Assembly: GCA_022340465.1 (NCBI GenBank)
Contig: JAJDNW010000067.1
Coordinates: 1 to 40,349 of the forward strand
Direction of reading: 5' to 3'
Source of the DNA: Deltaproteobacteria bacterium
Lineage (GTDB): Bacteria; Desulfobacterota; Desulfobacteria; Desulfobacterales; B30-G6
DNA: 40,349 nucleotides
Shown here: in pieces, positions 33,949-40,349 of the stretch
Layout of the letters: every line of letters starts with the position of its first letter
Numbering within the stretch: position 1 is the first letter of the stretch
Notes under the pieces: model-generated
Seen by the model: the letters and a program-made list of their open reading frames with translations, nothing else
What the model was told of the DNA's origin: nothing
Databases searched by the model: none
Translations under genes and position numbers: made by a program

Positions 33949-35655
33949 ATGGCAAAAATATTTACCGCATGGCCCGATGAATGGCCCCGAAGCCTCAACT
34001 ATCCGGAACAACCGGTCTTCTCCATTCTGGACCGAACGGCCTCACGCGTCCCCGAGCGCCTGGCACTCCTATTCGGAGGAATGGAACTGACCTTCGGGGA
34101 ATTAAAAACGCTGGCAGACCGTTTTGCGGCGGCCCTGATATCCACCGGGATCCAAAAGGGCGACAAGGTGGCCATCCATCTTCCGAACTGCCCCCAGTTC
34201 GCCATCGCCTATTACGGTGCGCTGAAGGCGGGCGCCGTTTTTACCCCCCTGAGCCCTTTGCTGGCGCCCAGAGAGATTGTCTACCAGCTCAATGACGCCG
34301 AAGCCAGGATGCTGATCTCCCTGGACCTGGTCTACCCCGGCATCGCCGAAATCATTCCGGAAACGGGGGTCGAGCACGTCATCACCACCAGCATCGCCGA
34401 CTGCTACAGCCCGGTCATCCAGCCCCTCAAACCCCTGGAAAAAATTCCCGTACCCGACACCCTCGACATGGTTGACATGCTCAAGGACAATGAACCCGAT
34501 GCGCCTGAAATCGAAATCGACGTCTTCAAAGACCTGGCCCACCTGGCCTATACCGGCGGCACCACGGGTCTGTCCAAAGGGGTCATGTTGACCCACTACA
34601 ATGTCGTGGCCAACACGTGCCAGTACGGGCATTGGTTCAACGGCGCCCGTCTCGAGATCCGGGATGGTGTGCCCCAATCCGTTCTCCCACCGGGGGTGGA
34701 TCCCGTCAAGGACCGGCCCAGCGCCACGGACACGGAGACCGCCCTGGTGGTGGTGCCCTGGTTTCATGCCATGGGCACCGTGGGCTATCTCAACAACCTG
34801 GTCTACGGCGGCACCACCATGGTGGTCTTCCCGCGCTTCGACCCCCAGGAGTACCTGCAGGGCGTGCGAAAATACAAGGCCACGGTCCTGGGCGGAGCGC
34901 CCCAGCTGTTCATCCCCCTGGTCAACCTTCCGGAATTCGACAGCCAAGACCTGGCCGGGATCAAGATCGTGTCCTCCGGAGCGGCTCCTCTGGCCATGCC
35001 CATACTGGAGAAAATGCTGAATTCTTTTTCCGGCACGGTGTGCGAAGCCTACGGCATGACCGAATGCACCATGGGCGCCACCGCCAACCCGCCGAACCGA
35101 AACGCTATCCGCCAGGGGTCCGTCGGCCTCCCGGTTTTCGACACGGAATGCAAGGTTGTCGACCTGTTTTCCGGCGAAGACCTTCCCCCCGGTGAAAAAG
35201 GCGAAATCTGCATCAAGGGACCTCAGGTGATGCAGGGCTACTGGAACAAACCCGAGGAGACCGACCTGGTGTTGAAAGACGGGTGGCTCCATAGCGGCGA
35301 CATCGGCACCATGGATGAAGACGGGTATTTCTATATTACCGACCGCAAGAAGGACATGATCATCTACAAGGGTTACAATGTCTATCCGCGCGAGTTGGAG
35401 GAGGTCCTTTTCACCCACCCGGATGTGGCCCAGTGTGCCGTTATCGGGAAACCGGCAATGGAGGTCGGTGAATCCCCGGTGGCCTTCGTTCAGTTGCGGA
35501 CCGGTGCGCAGGCCGATGAAAAGGTATTGGCCGAATACGTCAACTCGCAGGTGGCAGCCTACAAGAAGGTGCGTGAAATCCACTTTCTCGAGGCCATACC
35601 GGTCAGCGCCGCCGGAAAGGTTCTAAAAAGGGAATTGAGAGAAATGCTGAAGTGA
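33949..35655 (+). CDS. Acyl-CoA ligase (AMP-forming), second copy
   Basis: This 568-residue ANL enzyme starts at ATG 33949, chosen for the strong AAAGGAGGTTG upstream; an earlier in-frame ATG at 33871 lacks one. Motifs are the P-loop YTGGTTGLSKG near residue 202, the AYGMTECTMG segment near 364, HSGD near 446, DRKKDMIIYKGYNVYPRE, and the A10 motif PVSAAGK near 560. It would activate a fatty or aromatic acid to its CoA ester. It is clearly distinct from the ligase at 1593, with a longer insert around PPGVDPVKDRP. A dedicated aromatic-acid ligase for the bam pathway is possible but unproven. A weak GGC-TTTTT-GCC hairpin follows the stop. Confidence 0.92.
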   Translation: MAKIFTAWPDEWPRSLNYPEQPVFSILDRTASRVPERLALLFGGMELTFGELKTLADRFAAALISTGIQKGDKVAIHLPNCPQFAIAYYGALKAGAVFTPLSPLLAPREIVYQLNDAEARMLISLDLVYPGIAEIIPETGVEHVITTSIADCYSPVIQPLKPLEKIPVPDTLDMVDMLKDNEPDAPEIEIDVFKDLAHLAYTGGTTGLSKGVMLTHYNVVANTCQYGHWFNGARLEIRDGVPQSVLPPGVDPVKDRPSATDTETALVVVPWFHAMGTVGYLNNLVYGGTTMVVFPRFDPQEYLQGVRKYKATVLGGAPQLFIPLVNLPEFDSQDLAGIKIVSSGAAPLAMPILEKMLNSFSGTVCEAYGMTECTMGATANPPNRNAIRQGSVGLPVFDTECKVVDLFSGEDLPPGEKGEICIKGPQVMQGYWNKPEETDLVLKDGWLHSGDIGTMDEDGYFYITDRKKDMIIYKGYNVYPRELEEVLFTHPDVAQCAVIGKPAMEVGESPVAFVQLRTGAQADEKVLAEYVNSQVAAYKKVREIHFLEAIPVSAAGKVLKRELREMLK

Positions 35656-35761
35656 CCCGGTGGGCTTTTTGCCTCCGGTTCGAGCCTGTCGGGATGAAAC
35701 CAGCGATCTGCGGCAGAGCCGGATGCATGAATAAGGCCGCTCGAAGCGAACTGGTCTGCCG

Positions 35762-37810
35762 TCAGCGCTGATTTGTTTTCCGAATCTTGACCGCGCTTAC
35801 CTTGAATTCCGGTATTTTAGCCAGGGGATCGTAAGCGTCGGCGTCGGTCAGCACATTGGGCGGATTTTCACCGAAGTGGATGGGCAGAAAAACTACCCCC
35901 GGTGGAACCGAGGATGTAATCCGTGCCGGGGCCTCCATCTCTCCCCGGCGGGACGACACCAAAAGGATGTCGCCATTGCCGATCGAAAGGCTCCGGGCAT
36001 CCTCGGGATGCATGCTGACATACCCTGTGGATTGTTCGACATCCAGATGCGGAGAAATCCGGGTCATGGTGCCGGTGTGAAAATGGGCGAACATGCGGCC
36101 GGTGGTCAGGAAGTAGGGATAGTCTTTATCGGGTATCTCAGCCGGATCCCGGTAGCTCACAGCGTGGAATTTGCCTTTACCCCGGGCGAAGCCACCCTTG
36201 TGCAGGTACGGGGTTCCGGGATGGGATGCGTCGGGGCAGGGCCACTGCAGACCGTTTATCCCCAGCCGGTCATACGTCATTCCGGCATAGCTCTTGGGTG
36301 TCAATGCGGTCATTTCATCGAAAATTTGTTCGGGGTTTTCGTAATTCATTGCATACCCCATGGCCGAGGAGAGCATGGAGATGATCTTCCAGTCCGGCAG
36401 CGTGTTTTCCACGGGAGGGATGGCCTCATGGATACGCATGCATCTGCGTTCGGTGTTGGTGAACGTACCTTCTTTTTCGGCCACGGAGGCGGCCGCCAGC
36501 ACCACATCGGCCACTTGAGCGGTCTCCGACAAAAAGAGCTCTTGAACGACCAGAAATTCGAGGCCTTTCATGGCTTCGTCCAAATGGTTCCAGTCCGGAT
36601 CGCTGAGCCTTGGATTTTCACCGATAACATAAAGCCCCTTGAGTTTGCCTTCCATCATAGCCGGAATCATGTCGGTAATGGTCAGGCCTGTTTTTTCCGG
36701 CAGGACTTTGCCCCACGCGTTTGAAAATTTTTCCCTGATTTGGGGATCCGCCACCGGCTGGTACCCGGTGTATACATTGGGAAGGCCCCCCATGTCACAG
36801 GCTCCCTGCACATTGTTTTGGCCCCGCAAAGGATTGACGCCGCCGCTGCGAACCCCTACATTGCCGCACAACATCGCCAGATTGCAGCAGGACTTCACAT
36901 TGTCGACGCCGGTGGTGTGCTGGGTGATGCCCATGGCGTAGAGTAATGAAGCCGGCGGATGGGTGGCGTATAGTTCGGCCATTCTTTCGATATCGGAGGG
37001 CGGAACGCCGGTAATACTCTGGACGTATTCGGGCGTGTACGTTTCGATGTGCGCTTTCATCGCTTCAAAATCTTCGGTACGGTCGCTGATGTACGGCAGG
37101 TCGTGCCAGTCGTTTTTAATGATGACGTGCATCATGCCGTTGAGCAGGGCCACGTCGCTTCCCAGACGATGCTGAACCGCGATATCGGCAAAACGGCTCA
37201 ACTGAATGTTCCTGGGATCGGCGACAATCAGTTTGGCGCCCTTTTCTTTGGCCTTGAAAATCCGGCGGGCCACCAGGGGATGGCAGGCGGTCGTGTTTGA
37301 ACCGATGACAAAGATACATCCCGCGTCTTCGATTTCGGCAATGGAATTCGTCATGGCGCCACTTCCAAAGGCTGCGGCCAGACCGACCACTGTGGAGGAA
37401 TGTCAGAGCCGTGCGCAGTGGTCGACATTGTTGGTGCCGATCACCGCCCGGGCGAATTTTTGCGCCAGATAATTCTCTTCGTTGGTTATCTTGGCGGAGA
37501 CCAGAACGCCCACGCTGTCCGGCCCGTACGTGTCAATGATGTCGCCAAAACGACTCGCAACGATCTGAATGGCTTCAGGCCAGTCCGTCTTAATGAACCG
37601 GCCGAAGGTTTTGACCAGGGGTTGTTTCAAACGCATGAAGCTATTGACGTGCTCATGCAGATTCCAGCCCTTGACACACAGTCTGCCCTCGTTGACCGGG
37701 TGGGTCTTTAAAGGCAGCGTGCTCTCGATTTTCCCATCGATAACTTCATACAACACACCGCAGCCCGTTCCACAGTAGGAACAGATCGAAGGAACGAATC
37801 GGCAATCCAT
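35762..37810 (-). CDS. fdhA: Selenocysteine formate dehydrogenase catalytic subunit
   Basis: This 682-residue molybdopterin (Mo/W-bisPGD) enzyme oxidises formate to CO2 or runs in reverse. The frame is continuous from ATG 37810 to the stop at 35762 if the TGA at 37403-37405 is read as selenocysteine (residue 136). The context NNVDHCARL-U-HSSTVVGL matches E. coli FdhF (NNVDCCARV-U-HGPSVAGL). An N-terminal 4Fe-4S motif CSYCGTGCGV with the later CVKGW is present. A SECIS-like hairpin starts 12 nt after the UGA. No additional N-terminal ferredoxin domain exists, so electrons must go to partner proteins, presumably the FdhB-like, MvhD and HdrA-like proteins encoded upstream on the same strand. Confidence 0.95.
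37374..37390 (-). promoter_or_regulatory. Bacterial SECIS element of fdhA
   Basis: In the mRNA, GUGGUC (37390-37385) pairs with GGCCGC (37379-37374) over 6 bp, including two G-U pairs, around a GGUCU loop. The loop is identical to the SelB-binding loop of the E. coli fdhF SECIS. The stem begins 12 nt after the UGA. Confidence 0.85.
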
Positions 37811-37889
37811 TTTTTCCTCTCCCCTACTTTAGCAGTTCAAGCGCTATATCCTATGAAAATCAACTCCCTTCAGTTAAAGCCGAAAGCTT

Positions 37890-37978
37890 GTGAGGTCCAA
37901 TCGGGGGCCAAGTGAAAATCAGCTTATAGGCCATACCTCACAGCTGATAGCCGGCTATGAGCTATCCCCTGGAAACCT
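37890..37978. repeat. Intergenic repeat module R4
   Basis: GTGAGG near 37890 and CCTCAC near 37936 are inverted. CAAGTGAAAA follows a GGTCC-rich stretch exactly as in R2, and CAGCTGATAGC with the perfect palindrome ATAGCCGGCTAT (37947-37958) resembles R1. It fills the 167-bp gap between the fdhB-like and fdhA genes. Confidence 0.6.
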
Positions 37979-38793
37979 CAACCCTTTTTTTGCCCATGCA
38001 TCGGTTTCGGTTCCAAGGTCACGTCGCCGCCGATCATGTTGAAGGGTGACCGACCGTCACTCACACCGGTCTCATAATCGAACAGATCGATGCAAAGCTC
38101 GTTGACCTTGCGGTACAACAGCCGAAGCGGGATATCTACGGGGCAGGCATCTTCACACAAGCCACAGTCGATGCAGCGACCCGCCATATGTACGGCCCGA
38201 ACCAGGTGAAAAATCGGCACGTCCGGCGGCAATTTCCCCGTACCGACCAGGTCCTTGTGCTCGAGGCTGCAATCATCACAAAAACAGACCGGACAGATGT
38301 TCCGGCAGCCATAGCACTTCAGACATTTTCGGAACTCGTACATCCACCGTGAAAACCGCTCGTGGTCCGGGTAGTCCTCCAGGGTTTCGAGCGATTGGGT
38401 GCCGTCAATGCCGACCTTCTTTTTGTGCAGACCCGGCGATGGCGCGTTCAGGTATGAACAGTCGGCATGTTTTTTAAGAATTGAAGGACAGCAGTTGGCG
38501 CTGACTGTCCGGATGTTTTCCGGATCGAGTTTATTCCAGATGCTCAAGACCTTCAGGGCCCGCTGATTGCAGTCGCGGGCCAGCATACCGATCTTGACAT
38601 CCGGTTGCCGGTCGGATAGATGCACGGCTATTTTCTCGAGGGGATACCGGGCAGCCCCGTCCACCATATCGTTGACGTCATCCAATCTCTCCTTGACAAA
38701 GCAATACGGCAGGGGGTGGCCGTAAAACGATTTATACCCCAGGAACACGTCGATGGCACCTTCTTCAAGCCACTTTTTCACCGTAGCCTGCAT
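37978..38793 (-). CDS. FdhB/FrhB-like iron-sulfur electron-transfer protein
   Basis: This 271-residue protein has two cysteine clusters, CLKCYGCRNICPVCFC near residue 154 and CIDCGLCEDACPVD near 208, consistent with two 4Fe-4S centres. The N-terminal half includes KIGMLARDCNQRALKVL and SANCCPSIL and resembles beta subunits of formate dehydrogenase or F420-reducing hydrogenase. ATG 38793 has a very strong ribosome site (AAGGAGG) inside the 3' end of mvhD, which it overlaps by 29 nt. It probably wires FdhA to MvhD/HdrA. The name is by resemblance; a flavin site was not identified. Confidence 0.8.
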   Translation of the reverse strand: MQATVKKWLEEGAIDVFLGYKSFYGHPLPYCFVKERLDDVNDMVDGAARYPLEKIAVHLSDRQPDVKIGMLARDCNQRALKVLSIWNKLDPENIRTVSANCCPSILKKHADCSYLNAPSPGLHKKKVGIDGTQSLETLEDYPDHERFSRWMYEFRKCLKCYGCRNICPVCFCDDCSLEHKDLVGTGKLPPDVPIFHLVRAVHMAGRCIDCGLCEDACPVDIPLRLLYRKVNELCIDLFDYETGVSDGRSPFNMIGGDVTLEPKPMHGQKKG

Positions 38794-39241
38794 CGAGTCC
38801 TCCTTCCAGCGGCTGTCTGTACGACGTCAGGGGGTTTGGTCCGAGAGATCTGATCTTTTCGGTAAAGTCCGTTACCACTTGCACGAACTTCTGGGCTTCA
38901 GCCGACGATATCCATTCCAGCTGCACCCTTCCCTCAAATCCCGTGAAGGCCAGTAATTCCTGAATAAACGTCATGCGCTTGATGGTCATGTGATTACCAT
39001 ACAGGTAATGACAATCTCCGATGTGTCACCCTCCCACGAGTACGCCGTCCGCTCCGCTCTGCAACGCCCGCAAAATATGATGCGGCGAAACCGTGGCCGA
39101 ACACATCACTCTGACCGGCCGGATGTTGGGCGGATACGCCAGGCGGCTGACACCGGCCAAATCCGCCGCTCCATAAGCGCACCAGTTACATAAAAAGGCA
39201 ATGATTCTCGGTTCGAATGAATTTGTTTCCATTTTATCCAT
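38765..39241 (-). CDS. mvhD: Selenocysteine-containing MvhD (hydrogenase/Hdr delta subunit)
   Basis: This 158-residue electron-transfer protein is interrupted by TGA at 39026-39028, which reads naturally as selenocysteine at residue 72. The sequence on both sides is a continuous MvhD: AFLCNWCAYGAADLAGVSR, RVMCSA, ADGVLVGG-U-HIGDCHYLYGN, then MTFIQELL and SLGPNPL. The Sec replaces the cysteine of the usual GCHIGDCHY motif; selenocysteine at this place is known in VhuD of methanogens. A hairpin begins 12 nt after the UGA. MvhD carries a 2Fe-2S centre and passes electrons to HdrA. The downstream fdhB-like gene overlaps its end by 29 nt. Confidence 0.93.
38989..39013 (-). promoter_or_regulatory. 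Candidate SECIS hairpin of mvhD
   Basis: In the mRNA, AUUACC (39009-39004) and GGUAAU (38998-38993) form a perfect 6-bp stem with a UGUAU loop. UGU/ACA extend it below one C-C mismatch. The stem begins 12 nt after the UGA, the same spacing as in fdhA, although the loop lacks the GGUCU sequence. Confidence 0.65.
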
Positions 39242-39270
39242 CCCTATGTCAGCTGATCATTTCATATACC

Positions 39271-40349
39271 TCAGGCCCGCATGGCCGTTTGTATTTGAGC
39301 GTAGATTTGCCGGTTGCTGAACCCCATCAGTTGCGGAGCCTCGGAAGGACAAGCAGCTGCACAGGCACCGCACCCCTTGCAAAGCGCTTGGTTTACTTCG
39401 GCAACATTTTTATCGCTATTGAAATAAATGGCCCCAAAGGGACAAACCTCGATGCAGCCGAGACAACCCGAGCATAGCTCCGGATCTATACGTGCGACGA
39501 TGCCCCCCACGACAATGCTTTCTTGCGAAAGCACCGTGAGGGCCTTGGCAGCGGCGGCCTGAGCCTGGGCGATGCTCTCTTCAATCGGTTTGGGATAATG
39601 GGCCATTCCACAGAGGAAAACGCCTTCGGTGGCGAACTCGACCGGTCTCAGCTTCTGATGGGCTTCCATGAGCCAGCCATCGCTGTCGACAGGAACCTTG
39701 AAAAGCCTTGAAATGCCCAAATCGTCCTGGCGGACAATAGCTGCCGCTAAACACAGGCAATCGGCATCCACCGTAAGGTTGCGTCCCAAAATCTGATCAT
39801 GAAATTCGATGTTCACCTGTCTGCCGGCTACGGTTGCCCTCGGCTTGCGCTCCGGATCATAGCGGAAGAAAAGAACGCCCTTTTGTCTGGCCTCACGGTA
39901 AAGATCCTCCCTGGTGCCATAGGTCCGAATGTCCCGGTAGAGAATAAAAATGTTGGTGTCCGGGTTGTGACGTTTGAGTTCCAGTGCGATTTTAATGGAA
40001 TGGGTGCAGCAGACTTTCGAACAGTAGGGGTGTTCCTCGTTGCGGGAACCGACACACTGAATAAAGACCACATTCCGGGCATTTCGGATACGGGAATCCT
40101 CCAGCCGGAGGCGCTGCTCCATTTCCAGGTGCGTCATGACAGCCTGGTGCTCACCATACAGGTATTCCTTAGGCTTATATTCTTTGGCGCCGATCGCCAT
40201 GATGGCAACACCGTGGTCGACGCTTTCCGTCGATGCCCCTTTAGCGATGCTGGTTTTGAAATTTCCCACAAACCCCTCGACGTTGACGATGTTGGCCTCT
40301 AAATGAAGTTGAACGAGGGGATCTGCTGCCACCATGTCGATCAGGTCCT
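39271..40349 (-). CDS. hdrA: HdrA-like protein, C-terminal part (5' end off window)
   Basis: The frame is open from the right edge to the stop at 39271, giving about 359 residues of an HdrA-type flavoprotein whose N-terminus lies beyond the window. Typical segments are VVFIQCVGSRNEEHPYCSKVCCTHSIKIALELK, split here as QCVGSR and YCSKVCC, then EGVFLCGMAHYPKPI and two ferredoxin motifs, CSGCLGCIEVCP and CKGCGACAAACP. HdrA carries the FAD that performs flavin-based electron bifurcation in Hdr complexes. It is followed 29 bp later by mvhD, the usual partner. The N-terminal flavin-binding region cannot be inspected. Confidence 0.92.
   Translation of the reverse strand, partial: DLIDMVAADPLVQLHLEANIVNVEGFVGNFKTSIAKGASTESVDHGVAIMAIGAKEYKPKEYLYGEHQAVMTHLEMEQRLRLEDSRIRNARNVVFIQCVGSRNEEHPYCSKVCCTHSIKIALELKRHNPDTNIFILYRDIRTYGTREDLYREARQKGVLFFRYDPERKPRATVAGRQVNIEFHDQILGRNLTVDADCLCLAAAIVRQDDLGISRLFKVPVDSDGWLMEAHQKLRPVEFATEGVFLCGMAHYPKPIEESIAQAQAAAAKALTVLSQESIVVGGIVARIDPELCSGCLGCIEVCPFGAIYFNSDKNVAEVNQALCKGCGACAAACPSEAPQLMGFSNRQIYAQIQTAMRA

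Noticed and set aside
34102-35583. 493-codon open frame opposite the second acyl-CoA ligase
   Set aside because: His/Gly/Asp-rich mirror translation without a ribosome site; the plus-strand ligase has all family motifs.
37403-37405. In-frame stop in fdhA as a nonsense mutation
   Set aside because: The position matches the known Sec of FdhF and a SECIS-type hairpin follows, so selenocysteine is the better reading.

Overview
The window looks like chromosome from an anaerobic, probably sulfate-reducing, aromatic-degrading Desulfobacterota (a Desulfobacteraceae/Desulfosarcinaceae-type genome). This rests on gene content only: benzoyl-CoA-pathway enzymes (BamA, BamQ, BamR), a selenocysteine formate dehydrogenase next to a selenocysteine MvhD and an HdrA-like protein, several acyl-CoA ligases, and an MttB-superfamily methyltransferase. 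No rRNA, tRNA, CRISPR array, integrase or transposase was recognised.

Layout. (1) 1-4.9 kb: a trpB2-type gene running off the left edge, divergent from an acyl-CoA ligase with a strong terminator, then pyruvate kinase. (2) 4.9-8.1 kb: an ABC exporter operon carrying its own YtrA-type GntR regulator and a DUF2807 protein, preceded by a palindrome overlapping the promoter; it ends in a degraded FG-GAP-like fragment. (3) 8.1-13.9 kb, minus strand: a GH13_18 sugar phosphorylase, a Nudix hydrolase, and a three-domain fusion (APH kinase, M23 peptidase, class III aminotransferase/phospholyase). (4) 14.0-16.8 kb, minus strand: an MFS transporter and an MttB-like methyltransferase. Upstream lies the wreck of a trimethylamine-dehydrogenase-type gene: only its N-terminus and a frame-shifted putative C-terminus remain. 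(5) 17.0-19.4 kb: a DUF362 protein and a zinc-ribbon protein, convergent with an AcuA-like acetyltransferase and a second GNAT.

(6) 19.5-27.4 kb is the aromatic core. bamQ and bamA run left. An enoyl-CoA hydratase, an SDR, a thiolase with its Zn-ribbon/OB-fold partner, bamR and an isochorismatase-like hydrolase run right. BamR, BamQ and BamA together convert cyclohexadienoyl-CoA to 3-hydroxypimeloyl-CoA; the SDR and thiolase could take that to glutaryl-CoA and acetyl-CoA, or serve a BbsAB-like pathway. A 14-bp box, GCTAC(A/T)ATATAGCT, occurs in both the bamQ/hydratase divergent region and the SDR promoter region. No ring reductase is present. (7) 27.3-33.5 kb, minus strand: an unknown membrane protein, a DegP/HtrA protease, a stand-alone receiver protein, and a histidine kinase/NtrC-type regulator pair. 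(8) 33.9-35.7 kb: a second acyl-CoA ligase. (9) 35.8-40.3 kb, minus strand: hdrA-like (partial), mvhD, an FdhB-like iron-sulfur protein and fdhA. mvhD and fdhA each contain an in-frame TGA at a conserved Cys/Sec position, each followed 12 nt later by a hairpin. These genes probably form a formate-linked flavin-based electron-bifurcating or -confurcating complex.

At least four intergenic regions carry related short palindromic modules, one inside the bamQ-bamA interval with 11-bp terminal inverted repeats. All functional statements come from motif recognition and remembered family features; no alignment or database search was run.
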